Assembly: GCA_902510995.1 (NCBI GenBank)
Contig: CABXDL010000007.1
Location: 1 to 47,083, forward strand
Length of the DNA: 47,083 nt
Direction: 5' to 3'
DNA from: an uncultured Candidatus Actinomarina sp.
GTDB taxonomy: Bacteria; Actinomycetota; Acidimicrobiia; Actinomarinales; Actinomarinaceae
Part shown: positions 1 through 8,908 of the stretch, piece after piece
How positions within the stretch are numbered: the first letter of the stretch is position 1
Layout: each line of letters begins with the position of its first letter
The notes under the pieces: generated by a model
Databases searched by the model: none
What the model saw: only the letters and a program-made list of their open reading frames with translations
Told to the model about the DNA's origin: nothing
Program-made: the position numbers and the translations under genes

Positions 1-672
1 TTAGTAACAAAAATAATATTTACATCAAAAACAGAGTACTCATTTGCAGTAGAAAATTTTAATAAGTATTTGAATAAGTTCAAGCTTATTGAGTTTTGTC
101 CTGATGTTAGTTTCTGGAGTAAAGAAGATACTCCATTAAGTAAAGGTAAGAAAGATATTTTATTTATTGGCAATAATGAAGAAAGGTGTTTTGAAATACT
201 AGAACCTTTAGCAATTGAACTTAAAGACTATCAGTTCACATATATAACGAATAATGAGAGTGTAACAAAAATAAACTTGCCCAACGTAAACACTATTTCA
301 GCTAAGTGGAGTGGCAATAATTTAAGTGATTTAGATTTATTGAAAATATATAGAAAATCTAAAATTACAATATTACCAATTCAGGACAAACTAGTAGCTT
401 CAGGTCAAAGTGTTGCACTTCAATCTATGTGTAATAAAACACCCGTAATGATAACAAACACTAAGGGTTTTTGGAATAGAGATCTATTTGAAAATGAAAA
501 AAATATAATTTTTGTGAAAAATAATACGGTTAAAAGCTGGGCTTCACAGTTGATAAAGTTTTATGATGATGAGGTTGCATTAAATGAGATTGCAGAGCAA
601 GCATATAATACTGTACAGAAGAACTATAAAAAAGAAAGATTCGATACTGAGTTTTTAAAATTATTTAGTTAA
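1..672 (+). CDS. Glycosyltransferase family 4-like protein, 5' truncated by window edge
   Basis: The reading frame is open from base 1. The track start at 70 is only an internal TTG, so the true start lies upstream of the window. The visible part looks like the C-terminal half of a GT-B glycosyltransferase. It has a strand motif DILFIGNN opening the nucleotide-sugar domain, then a segment with SGQSVALQSMCNKTPVMI that corresponds to the usual GT4 donor-binding region (E/G-x7-E replaced by a more degenerate form), and a C-terminal helix. By family it would transfer a sugar from an activated donor to a surface glycan or lipid carrier in the cytoplasm. The substrate cannot be read from the sequence. 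It is followed 18 bases later by two methyltransferase genes on the same strand, probably one transcript. Confidence 0.6.
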   Translation, partial: LVTKIIFTSKTEYSFAVENFNKYLNKFKLIEFCPDVSFWSKEDTPLSKGKKDILFIGNNEERCFEILEPLAIELKDYQFTYITNNESVTKINLPNVNTISAKWSGNNLSDLDLLKIYRKSKITILPIQDKLVASGQSVALQSMCNKTPVMITNTKGFWNRDLFENEKNIIFVKNNTVKSWASQLIKFYDDEVALNEIAEQAYNTVQKNYKKERFDTEFLKLFS

Positions 673-690
673 CAAGTATATTATAAATTT

Positions 691-1368
691 ATGGCAAATT
701 CAGACATCAATGCACTTGAATCAATGGATTATGCTATTAGATACAATAGCTATATTTTAAAAAAGATTCTTGAAAATCTAAGTGAAGGTAACATATTAGA
801 TTTTGGTGCTGGTTTTGGTACTTTCTCCAAATTATTAATGAAAAGTGGTAAAGAAGTAACTGCACTAGAGATAGATTCTGAGGCTATTTCAAAATTAAAA
901 AAAGACAATATTATTAATATAAGTAGTCTTAATAATAAAAGTGAGTCATATCAAAATATAGTCTCAATCAATGTATTAGAACACATAGATGATGACGAAG
1001 AAATTCTACGCTTGCTTTTCCAAGCACTTAAACCTTCTGGAAAATTAATCTTATATTTACCTGCATCGATGTTGGTATGGAGCTACATTGATGTATGGGT
1101 AAATCACAGGAGAAGATATATGAAAAAAGATCTTAAATTGAAAGTAGAAAATGCTGGGTTTCATGTATTGAATATAGAATATGTTGACTTTACTGGTTGG
1201 ATAGGGGTATTGTTCATGAAAATCTTACATTACAAGCCTGCTCTAAATGAATCAAAGATAAAATTTTATGATAAGTTCATATTTAACCCATTTAAGTTTA
1301 TTGATTTAATTTTTAAAAGAATAATAGGGAAAAATATTTTTTTAGTTGCTGAAAAAAAATCACAATAA
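691..1368 (+). CDS. Class I SAM-dependent methyltransferase
   Basis: This 225-residue protein has a Rossmann methyltransferase core. Motif I is ILDFGAGFGTFSKLL (about residue 35-49), an acidic residue ends strand 2 (ALEID), and the motif IV region contains SINVLEHIDDDEE, followed by LKPSGKLILYLPA. These are the hallmarks of the Methyltransf_11/23 families. The C-terminal part is basic and partly hydrophobic, suggesting contact with a membrane-linked substrate. It sits between a glycosyltransferase and a second methyltransferase-like gene whose ATG directly abuts its stop codon (TAAATG), so the genes are probably co-translated. Modification of a glycan or lipid-linked sugar is inferred from context. 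The actual acceptor is unknown. Confidence 0.75.
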   Translation: MANSDINALESMDYAIRYNSYILKKILENLSEGNILDFGAGFGTFSKLLMKSGKEVTALEIDSEAISKLKKDNIINISSLNNKSESYQNIVSINVLEHIDDDEEILRLLFQALKPSGKLILYLPASMLVWSYIDVWVNHRRRYMKKDLKLKVENAGFHVLNIEYVDFTGWIGVLFMKILHYKPALNESKIKFYDKFIFNPFKFIDLIFKRIIGKNIFLVAEKKSQ

Positions 1369-2217
1369 ATGAACATTGAAAACATAAAATATAAATTTAC
1401 AAAACTTTATAGGCTAATTAATTTACAATTTCAAAATATCCGATTGAGTCTTTTTTATAAAAAAAAGAAGAACTTATTATTCGAGAATATAGTTAAACAG
1501 AATAGAGAATATTTAAATTCGTTTGATTATTTTCTAAGTTATGAGAATTATCTAAATAATGATTACGGCATTCAAGAGAGAATATATAAAGATTTGAATA
1601 AACCAATAAAGAATTATCCGACCTACAGTGATTTAATCTGCTTTTTCTACATTAATCACTTTACAAATAAATTTAACTATCTTGAAATTGGATGTTCTGT
1701 TCTGAAAAATGTATTACAAATAAAGAACTTCGTTAATAATTCTAATATAGTGAGCTATGATATCAATGAAATTAATCCTGACTTAAAAGATAAATATTTT
1801 GAAAAAATAAATGACAATAATTTAGTATATTTTAAAGGTGATGTGTTAAAAAAAGAAGATTACACTAACTTCAAAAATGATCTTAACCATAAATTCAATT
1901 TTATTTTTTCTGATGCTTTACATGAGCCACATGCCGTTTATTCAGAATTTGAGAATATATATAAAGATATACTAGATGACGAATTCATAATATACTATGA
2001 CGACTTAGATTTTCCAGGATTAAAAGATACAGTTAGAGAAATAAAAGAAAGACTGTCAGAGTCTTATGAACCTTTAAATTTTTATACTTTTAAAGTATAC
2101 GGGTGGATTGGCCAATACGAAGCTTTACATTTAAATGGGATATTGACTAATTTAGATATAGAAAAATCCTTACTAGAAAAAGATATAAAAATATACAATT
2201 TTAAAAAAATTCACTAA
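1369..2217 (+). CDS. SAM methyltransferase-like protein
   Basis: This 282-residue protein starts at the ATG that immediately follows the previous stop. After a basic helical N-terminus (about 95 residues) it shows FNYLEIGCSVLKN, which resembles a methyltransferase motif I with the usual second and third glycines replaced. Then come SYDINEI (acidic end of strand 2), FKGDVLKKED and NFIFSDALHEP (motif IV position), and FIIYYDDLDFPG. This order fits the Methyltransf_24/FkbM-like class I fold seen in surface glycan clusters. The degenerate glycine loop lowers certainty that it is an active methyltransferase. It is the last gene of the first plus-strand run and is followed by a stem-loop. Confidence 0.55.
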   Translation: MNIENIKYKFTKLYRLINLQFQNIRLSLFYKKKKNLLFENIVKQNREYLNSFDYFLSYENYLNNDYGIQERIYKDLNKPIKNYPTYSDLICFFYINHFTNKFNYLEIGCSVLKNVLQIKNFVNNSNIVSYDINEINPDLKDKYFEKINDNNLVYFKGDVLKKEDYTNFKNDLNHKFNFIFSDALHEPHAVYSEFENIYKDILDDEFIIYYDDLDFPGLKDTVREIKERLSESYEPLNFYTFKVYGWIGQYEALHLNGILTNLDIEKSLLEKDIKIYNFKKIH

Positions 2218-2227
2218 CTTTTAGTGA
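2211..2227. terminator. Stem-loop between convergent genes
   Basis: TCACTA-ACTTT-TAGTGA forms a perfect 6-bp stem with a 5-nt loop, overlapping the stop codon of the upstream gene. A-rich sequence on the left and AAATTT on the right can extend the stem with a small bulge. Its place between convergent genes suits a bidirectional terminator. There is no long T run, so activity is uncertain. Confidence 0.4.
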
Positions 2228-2256
2228 TAAATTTATTGCAAAAAATATAAACTCTT

Positions 2257-3381
2257 CTAGGATTTCCCTAAGATTTTCTTGTAATCATATATTTCTTGAT
2301 TAACAGCATTTTCAAAAGAATTTTTTTTGCTAACTGATTCATAGGCATTTTTTGATATTTTATTACAATAATCAGAATCTTTAAGTTTCTTAATAATATT
2401 AATTAAACTCTGATGATCTTTTAAAGAAAATAGAAATCCATTTTCACCGTGTTTAATAATCTCTTTATGATTGTCAATGTTTGAAGCAATTGGAATACAA
2501 CCATTACTCATTGCTTCAAGTAGCACTTTTGGGTTGCCCTCATATATTGAAGGAATTAAAAAGTACTTGTAGTTTTGAAATAAATCATTCAATTCAAAAT
2601 AACCAATATTTTTTATAAAATTTATATTTACTTTTTTTTCATTTGATAAAGATATTAATTCATCTTTCTCTGAGCCTTCACCAAGAATATCTAATGTAAA
2701 ATTATTATAAGCTAAACACTCAATAAGATATTTATAATTCTTTTGATTCTCAAGTCTCCCAACAGAAATAAAATTATTTGGTCGTTCTGAAATGTTTTTT
2801 ATATTGTTTTTTTTAATTATCCAATTTGGTCTGTATATTAATTTACTTTTTTTAAAACTATAGTTTTCATTAATAAACTTGAAATCAGATTTACTAGTAA
2901 CAGAGTATAGGCTTGAATTATGTAATGCCATTTTTGTTAGCTGATAAAAAAAGGTTCTTTTTAAATATCTTTTCTTTTCTTTAATACTGAAAATATATGC
3001 ATCATAACCTGTTCTTAAAAATAATGGTTTTTTTAAAACTTTCTTAAATACTATTGCTACCCAGCTTCCAGTAAGTTGATTTGTTTTTATTAAATCAATA
3101 TTATTTACTTTTTTTCGAATTTTAAATGGCAGTATTAAAGAGTAAATAAAAGTTAAAGCTTTTGAATTAGTTTTTTTAAATATAGAAAACATTGGAATTA
3201 TACTGATATTGTCTTTATTGATTAAATTAACATCACTTGAATCGCCATAAGTTATTAAGGTGTATTTAACTTTTCCAATTTCTGATAATCTTTCAATAAA
3301 TTGAAACTCTCTTTCTAATGCACCTGTTTGTTTCCAGAGTTCAAGTGAATACTTGAAACCAAATATATATAAAATATTCAT
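2257..3381 (-). CDS. Glycosyltransferase family 4
   Basis: This 374-residue protein is the usual length for GT4. The N-terminal acceptor-side domain begins MNILYIFGFKYS. The C-terminal donor domain starts near ISVGRLENQKNYKYLI and includes the retaining GT4 signature FLIPSIYEGNPKVLLEAMSNG, with the two glutamates seven residues apart, followed by GENGFLFSLKDHQSLI. By family it transfers a sugar from a nucleotide donor to a growing glycan in the cytoplasm. It lies 6 bases downstream of the methyltransferase at 3388-4344 and probably shares its transcript. The donor sugar cannot be inferred. Confidence 0.85.
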   Translation of the reverse strand: MNILYIFGFKYSLELWKQTGALEREFQFIERLSEIGKVKYTLITYGDSSDVNLINKDNISIIPMFSIFKKTNSKALTFIYSLILPFKIRKKVNNIDLIKTNQLTGSWVAIVFKKVLKKPLFLRTGYDAYIFSIKEKKRYLKRTFFYQLTKMALHNSSLYSVTSKSDFKFINENYSFKKSKLIYRPNWIIKKNNIKNISERPNNFISVGRLENQKNYKYLIECLAYNNFTLDILGEGSEKDELISLSNEKKVNINFIKNIGYFELNDLFQNYKYFLIPSIYEGNPKVLLEAMSNGCIPIASNIDNHKEIIKHGENGFLFSLKDHQSLINIIKKLKDSDYCNKISKNAYESVSKKNSFENAVNQEIYDYKKILGKS

Positions 3382-3387
3382 TGATAA

Positions 3388-4344
3388 CTATTTTCGACCA
3401 ATTAAGTTCACTCTCCAGTTGCCAGGCTTAATTTCTTTAAAACCTGAAGAACTAAACCAATTAAATACCTCATATATAGTATGTCCAGATTGGAAACTTG
3501 TCGTAACTGCATCAAACGTATCTAAAATTGACCACCTAATGTCGCTTAAAACCATAGTTGGAAAAAATAAGCGAATAGGGTATGTTAAATATTTACTTAT
3601 TAAACCTAAATAGTGATTAAGTGTACCAAATATTCTTGAATAGATTAGTGGTGGATAATGTCCTAATAGTGGCCACATTCCTTTGAATACTCTCCTCCAG
3701 AATGTAACACTGCTAAACGTATACAGACTTTGCTTTGAATAAACACTGATTGCAAATATTCCATCTTTTTTTAAAACCCTATAAGCTTCTTCAACTCCTT
3801 TTTTTGGATTGGGGGTGTGGTGTAATACGCCTATAGAATATGAAAAATCTATAACTTCATTTTTTATAGGCAACGAAAGCGCATCTCCTTGAATAAATAA
3901 TACATTTTTATTGTTTACATTGTCTTTTGCAGCATCAATTGCATTTGAGTAATCTAAAGCAATTGTTGTTCCACCCATAGTGGATACAATATCTGCAAAA
4001 CGTCCTGATCCGCAGCCAATATCTAAGACTAGTTTATTTTGAATTTCTCTTTTATTAAATTCTGTAATAGTGGAAAACATATTTTTTGAATAACCCTCCA
4101 TTGGTCTGCCAATATTTTCATCTTCAAATTGCACCCTCGCCCATTTATTCCACTGCCAACCAAAATTATCAGAATAGCCCTCGTCTTTTACAAATCTTGG
4201 TATACCATTACTAATTTCGTACGTGTTTGAACTAGATATAAGTTCTCCTGATATAACCTCAACAGAGTTCTCTTCATTAACTATTAACTCTAGGTCTTCT
4301 CCCGTAATGGGATCACAGAGAATTTTTGTAAACTTTTTATGCAT
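3388..4344 (-). CDS. Class I methyltransferase with N-terminal Trm112-like segment
   Basis: This is a 318-residue protein. Residues 1-55 (ILCDPITGEDLEL through SNGIPRFV) resemble the Trm112p-like zinc-ribbon segment found at the start of many bacterial methyltransferases, but only one cysteine remains, so it probably does not bind zinc. The catalytic domain follows, with motif I VLDIGCGSGRFAD, an acidic strand 2 end (ALDYS) and the motif IV region FSYSIGVLHHTPNPKKG, then VLKKDGIFAISVY. Proteins of this architecture are common in polysaccharide clusters. It is the upstream partner of the GT4 at 2257-3381, so the pair probably builds and methylates one residue. Confidence 0.8.
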   Translation of the reverse strand: MHKKFTKILCDPITGEDLELIVNEENSVEVISGELISSSNTYEISNGIPRFVKDEGYSDNFGWQWNKWARVQFEDENIGRPMEGYSKNMFSTITEFNKREIQNKLVLDIGCGSGRFADIVSTMGGTTIALDYSNAIDAAKDNVNNKNVLFIQGDALSLPIKNEVIDFSYSIGVLHHTPNPKKGVEEAYRVLKKDGIFAISVYSKQSLYTFSSVTFWRRVFKGMWPLLGHYPPLIYSRIFGTLNHYLGLISKYLTYPIRLFFPTMVLSDIRWSILDTFDAVTTSFQSGHTIYEVFNWFSSSGFKEIKPGNWRVNLIGRK

Positions 4345-4404
4345 CTAGTTTTAAATTATATACACATAAATAGGTTTTACGGATAGTTAGTTCATTGGAG
4401 TAAT

Positions 4405-5886
4405 TCATTTATCTATTAAAAAATAAATATTTAGATCGCCGATACTTTTTTTTGAGTAGTTAATACCTGTAGAGAACTCTTCCCTGGTCACTATAAAATC
4501 TACTTTATCTTGTAGAGGTTTTAATTTCTGATCATTATCCCAATTTTCTAAGACTTTAAAATTACCATCATATGTTAGCTTCTGTTTTGGGAAATAGTAG
4601 TCAGGATCCCAATAGACTAAGTTATATGGACTATCTATATTTATATACATGTTTTCAATAAAATCTAAAGACTCATATAGATTTGAGGTCCAAGCTTTAT
4701 TTTCTTCAAAACCATAATTTATCTGAGTATAGATATTAGTGACTAATCCGTTTAGAGATAAAATCAAATAAAAAGAGAACACTATCTTTGATATTTTGCT
4801 TTTCTTGTAAGGAAGAGTTAAAAATAAATAACAACCTAAAAACACAAAAGGAATCATTAAGTAGTATATCCAAACTCTACTTATCAAAACTGTATGAAAC
4901 AATACAGAAATACAAAAAAATAATAAAAAATAAGTCTCTTTAAGATTTATTTTTTTATATAAGTTAGTAAATAATTCGAAAACAAGAAATAAGTAGAAAA
5001 GAATTAATATGTATCTATTGATTGAAAATATATTCTCTAAAGAAAGTAACCAATTATCTATACTTGCAAACAAACTACTAGTTATACTTTCCTGGTCGTA
5101 AATTATAGCTACTTTAACTTGGGATATAATTCTTCGAATAATTGGAGGGTATGGAATGATTATGGCTGGTTGAGCAATAATTAATCCAAGGATTGTATAT
5201 AAGATAGCCCTCGTAGCTTTTTTTATATCATTTATCTTATTTAGAGGATAAATTAAGTACACGCCCAAGAGAAACGCTGGAAGAAGACTTGTCAACTTTA
5301 TACCAATTGATATTCCTAAAAATATAAAACCACGATTGTAATTCTCATCTTTCAGTAAAAGCTTTATGGCGATAAACATAGTCAACAAGACAAGAACATC
5401 TGGTTTTGGTGGATTTAGAACATAAAAGATACCTGGCGCTCCTAAAGAAAATAGGACAAATAGACTCTGATATTTTTTTAATACAAAATGTCTAGAAAAA
5501 TAAAAAAGACTGAAATACAGAATAAGTACTAGTAAAAGACGCTCAATAATTATTGGTAAGGAGTCTGAGAAAAAAAAGAAAGGTGCACATATAAATACGA
5601 ATACATTGCTCCAGAGTCTCCCATAGTCTAAATTTCCGCCAATAATTATTTCAGAAAAAAATATCAGAATTTTTTTTATATACAAATTACTTACATTCGA
5701 AAATCTTTCAAATTCATCATTTAGAAAGAAAACGTTATAAATGTCGTCTATTAACTGTCTTTCATCGACAAATAGGTATATGTATTCCAATTTGATGAAA
5801 ATATTTTTAATATTTAATACCAAAAGAGAGAAAATTAAAATTATTGTTAATCTCAAAATGTATTTTTGGGTTTTATTATTATTCAA
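4405..5886 (-). CDS. Polytopic GT-C-like membrane glycosyltransferase (putative)
   Basis: This 493-residue protein has about ten hydrophobic helices. Residues 12-32 form the first helix and are followed by a loop containing Asp-Glu (VDERQLIDD, residues 40-48), the place where GT-C enzymes keep their catalytic acidic pair. PPKPDVLVLLTMFIAIKLL also resembles the conserved intramembrane segment of the GT39/ArnT-like family. The C-terminal 100 residues are soluble. GT-C enzymes use polyprenyl-phosphate sugars on the outer face of the membrane. The divergent neighbour 38 bases away is a DPM1-like enzyme that makes such donors, supporting the call. Family membership is inferred from topology and motif placement only. 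Confidence 0.5.
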   Translation of the reverse strand: MNNNKTQKYILRLTIILIFSLLVLNIKNIFIKLEYIYLFVDERQLIDDIYNVFFLNDEFERFSNVSNLYIKKILIFFSEIIIGGNLDYGRLWSNVFVFICAPFFFFSDSLPIIIERLLLVLILYFSLFYFSRHFVLKKYQSLFVLFSLGAPGIFYVLNPPKPDVLVLLTMFIAIKLLLKDENYNRGFIFLGISIGIKLTSLLPAFLLGVYLIYPLNKINDIKKATRAILYTILGLIIAQPAIIIPYPPIIRRIISQVKVAIIYDQESITSSLFASIDNWLLSLENIFSINRYILILFYLFLVFELFTNLYKKINLKETYFLLFFCISVLFHTVLISRVWIYYLMIPFVFLGCYLFLTLPYKKSKISKIVFSFYLILSLNGLVTNIYTQINYGFEENKAWTSNLYESLDFIENMYINIDSPYNLVYWDPDYYFPKQKLTYDGNFKVLENWDNDQKLKPLQDKVDFIVTREEFSTGINYSKKSIGDLNIYFLIDK

Positions 5887-5924
5887 TACTTATAATTATA
5901 GAAGGATAAGCTAAATTTATATTT

Positions 5925-6851
5925 ATGAAAAAAAAAGGAAATATCTTAATACCTGTTTTTAATGAGAGTAAAGGTATTGAAGAATTCTGTAATCTAATTG
6001 AAAGCGTTGTTCCAACAGATAGTTACGATTTTACAATTACCTTAATTGATGATGGTTCGGTAGATGGAAGCTGGAAAATAATTAAAAACTTGAAGTCAAA
6101 TCTAATGAATTTTAGAAAAATTAAGCTTACGAGAAATTTTGGTCATCAAAGTGCTATTTTTGCTGGATTAGAAAATAATGAAGAAGATTTTGTAGTTATT
6201 ATTGATGCAGACTTTCAAGATGATCCAAAATATATAGCTGACCTGATAAACAAATGGGAACTTGGGTATAAAGTTGTTCTAGCAAGAAAGGTGAGAAGGA
6301 ATGGTGAGTTTTTAAAAAAGATTTATACAAAAATTTATTTCAAGTTACAAAACAAGTTTACACAATTCACTATTCCTAAGGATGTGGGTCACTATTCTTT
6401 GATTGATTTATCAATTGTTAAAAGCCTTTCTGACTTACCTGAAGTTAACAAATTTTTACTTGGCTTAAGAGCTTTCATGGGATCTGAAGTTGGTTATGTA
6501 GATGTAATAAAAAATAAAAGAAGATACGGGAATTCAAAAATGTCTTTTAAGCAACTATTTAATCTATCCATAGATGGAATACTCAGTTTTTCAACACTAC
6601 CTTTAAATTTAATAGGTGGTGTTGGAGTAGCTATCTCTATCGTGACAATTTTTTATACAATTTTTCAATTATTAAATACATTTTTTAATGGTGGTGATTT
6701 TAATCAATTAAATGTTAACCTATTAGGTTTGCTTTTCATTAGCGGATTACAGTTATTTTCATTAAGTATTCTTGGCCAATATATTTCAAAAATATTTTAT
6801 GAAACTAAAAAAAGACCAGCTTTTATAATCGAAAAAAAAATAATTGACTGA
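5925..6851 (+). CDS. Polyprenyl-phosphate glycosyltransferase (GT2, DPM1/GtrB-like)
   Basis: This is a 308-residue protein. The N-terminal GT-A domain carries ILIPVFNES, LIDDGSVDGSW and the metal-binding IIDADFQDDP, all typical of the dolichol/undecaprenyl-phosphate mannose or glucose synthases. KRRYGNSKMSFKQL is the conserved basic loop before the membrane part. Two C-terminal transmembrane helices (about 225-250 and 262-285) match GtrB/ArnC-type enzymes. The reaction is transfer of a hexose from a nucleotide sugar to polyprenyl phosphate at the inner membrane face. The product would feed the GT-C-like proteins encoded nearby, one of which is divergent and only 38 bases away. Sugar identity is not readable. 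Confidence 0.88.
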   Translation: MKKKGNILIPVFNESKGIEEFCNLIESVVPTDSYDFTITLIDDGSVDGSWKIIKNLKSNLMNFRKIKLTRNFGHQSAIFAGLENNEEDFVVIIDADFQDDPKYIADLINKWELGYKVVLARKVRRNGEFLKKIYTKIYFKLQNKFTQFTIPKDVGHYSLIDLSIVKSLSDLPEVNKFLLGLRAFMGSEVGYVDVIKNKRRYGNSKMSFKQLFNLSIDGILSFSTLPLNLIGGVGVAISIVTIFYTIFQLLNTFFNGGDFNQLNVNLLGLLFISGLQLFSLSILGQYISKIFYETKKRPAFIIEKKIID

Positions 6852-6929
6852 ATTATTAATTATTTTTTTTAAATAGTCTAAAAGAATCAAGTTAAAGTTT
6901 TTAAGGTTTTTGATACTACAATCACTAAA

Positions 6930-8861
6930 GTGATAAAATTTTTCAAAAAAATAAATACTTTAAACATAAAAAGAACTTCATTCAGAAATGACATCACTGG
7001 ATTAAGAGCTATTGCAGTATTGTCAGTAGTTTTTTACCACGCAGATATTTCTATATTTAATGGTGGGTGGCTTGGTGTAGATGTATTTTTTGTTATATCG
7101 GGTTACCTGATTACAAATATTATTTTGTCTGAACTTAACGAAGGTAGTTTCTCTTTTAAAAGGTTTTATATAAGAAGAATTAGAAGAATAATTCCAGCTT
7201 TAATTTCAACCATTCTTCTAACAATACCATTTGCTTATTGGCTAATGACACCAAAAGCAATCTTGGAATACGTTGGTACGATGTATTCTTCTATGTTTTT
7301 TTATGCTAATTTATATTTTCAAAACCTTGATTTTTATAATGCTGAATCAACTAGTTTTATGCCTCTACTACACACATGGAGCTTAGCGATTGAAGAACAG
7401 TTTTATATAGTTTTTCCACTATTCTGTTTCATTCTTTATAAAACAAAAAAATATTTTTTACTATTTCTTTCCGCTACAATTTTATATTCTGTTTATCTAA
7501 ACTCAACAACTAATTATCTAATCAAATTTTATCAGATTCAATTTAGAGCTTGGGAACTTTTAATAGGCGGGTTAATAATGATCATTGGTCAAAAAGTTAA
7601 CTTACGGCACTCTGAAAAAATTGGCATCTCATTAACACTATTTTCTATATTTTATTTTGATGACAAGATGGTTACTTTAAACTCTATTGAGCCAAAATTA
7701 TTTGCAATTATTGGTGTCTGTTTAATACTTTTATCACAAAATGATACTCCTATCCAAAAGTTCCTTGGAAATAAGTATTTTGGTTTTTTTGGTTTAATTT
7801 CATATTCAATGTATTTGTTGCATCAACCTTTGTTTGCTTTTTTAAAGATATATCAAATAAGATACGAATCATACACTACATTCTTTTTGCGTGTAGTTTT
7901 TTTTGCTACTCTTATATTCTTATCTTTCTTAAGTTGGAAATATGTAGAATTATATTTTCAGAAAATAAATTTAAATAAGCTAGCTATATTTTTATCTGGA
8001 TCAATATTTTTAATTATATTATTTATAAATTATACAATTCAAACTGATGGCTATAAAGAAAGATACAGTCATGTTCCTGAAAATGTCTTATTTTACTCGG
8101 CAAATACAAACCTCTATCCAAACCCTTCTGATTTAATTGAATTCAATGAACATTGTGCAGATAGTGAGATTACAAAAAATTTACTAATTATTGGTGATTC
8201 ACACGTTAACACTTTCACATATACACTGATTAACGAATATAAAGATTTATCCTGCCAATTTAATATTAATTTCATTTTGAATCCAGAGGGGAGGTGTCTC
8301 TTGTCAATGCAAACAGATATTGTTGGAGAATTTTACTCTTGTAGTGATGAATATTTTGATAAGTTTATTAACAGACTAAATGAAAATGAATATATTGTTT
8401 TAGCTATTGGCAGATATGATAGATGGCTTGATAACTCAAAAGGAGGTGTTGAAGTTAAGTGTAGCAATTGTGACTACCAAGATATTTTCTATGAAAGGAT
8501 GGTAAAAATATCTGAAAATTCCGAATTTTTTATTATTGTTGAGCCAGTCCCTACTTACCCTGTAAAAGTTGCAGAAAGCTATCTGTACAAAAGAGTTGAA
8601 TGGGGAGATGACATAACCATAACATATTCAAATTGGATCGACTACATAAGCTCCACTAAAGACTTTCTAAATCGAATAAATTTAAATAATACACTAATAA
8701 TTTCTCCAGAAGATATTTTATGTAATAAAGAGTTAAATAAATGTTACGGCACAAAAGGGTACGAAATGTATTATTCAGATGATAATCACCTTACAGTAGA
8801 AGGTAACAAATTATTGATTGAATTAGTTATTTCGGAATTAAAAGAATTTATTAACAGATAA
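6930..8861 (+). CDS. Membrane O-acyltransferase: acyltransferase-3 with C-terminal SGNH domain
   Basis: This is a 643-residue fusion starting at GTG. The acyltransferase-3 part (about residue 18-370, ten or so helices) shows GLRAIAVLSVVFYHA (conserved Arg and His), GVDVFFVISGYLI and LLHTWSLAIEEQFY. The C-terminal periplasmic SGNH hydrolase-like part has LLIIGDSHVNTF (nucleophile block) and DDNHLTVEGNK (Asp-His pair). OafA/Oac-type proteins of this layout acetylate sugars of O-antigen or peptidoglycan using cytoplasmic acyl-CoA. A second homolog lies at 21958-23844. No clear Shine-Dalgarno precedes the GTG; it is chosen because it gives the normal basic N-terminus just before the first helix. 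Confidence 0.9.
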   Translation: MIKFFKKINTLNIKRTSFRNDITGLRAIAVLSVVFYHADISIFNGGWLGVDVFFVISGYLITNIILSELNEGSFSFKRFYIRRIRRIIPALISTILLTIPFAYWLMTPKAILEYVGTMYSSMFFYANLYFQNLDFYNAESTSFMPLLHTWSLAIEEQFYIVFPLFCFILYKTKKYFLLFLSATILYSVYLNSTTNYLIKFYQIQFRAWELLIGGLIMIIGQKVNLRHSEKIGISLTLFSIFYFDDKMVTLNSIEPKLFAIIGVCLILLSQNDTPIQKFLGNKYFGFFGLISYSMYLLHQPLFAFLKIYQIRYESYTTFFLRVVFFATLIFLSFLSWKYVELYFQKINLNKLAIFLSGSIFLIILFINYTIQTDGYKERYSHVPENVLFYSANTNLYPNPSDLIEFNEHCADSEITKNLLIIGDSHVNTFTYTLINEYKDLSCQFNINFILNPEGRCLLSMQTDIVGEFYSCSDEYFDKFINRLNENEYIVLAIGRYDRWLDNSKGGVEVKCSNCDYQDIFYERMVKISENSEFFIIVEPVPTYPVKVAESYLYKRVEWGDDITITYSNWIDYISSTKDFLNRINLNNTLIISPEDILCNKELNKCYGTKGYEMYYSDDNHLTVEGNKLLIELVISELKEFINR

Positions 8862-8869
8862 TTTTTGTA

Positions 8870-8888
8870 TTTAAAGCAAGTCTTTAAA
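8870..8888. terminator. Stem-loop between convergent genes
   Basis: TTTAAAG-CAAGT-CTTTAAA is a perfect 7-bp stem with a 5-nt loop. It is preceded by a T run and followed by A residues, in the short gap between the plus-strand acyltransferase and minus-strand dprE1-like gene. It could end transcripts from either side. Confidence 0.4.
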
Positions 8889-8908
8889 AATATTTATAGA
8901 AAATCTAA

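Noticed and set aside
3353-3613. 86-residue plus-strand ORF
   Set aside because: It is antisense to the methyltransferase and GT4 genes, with no recognisable features; a shadow.
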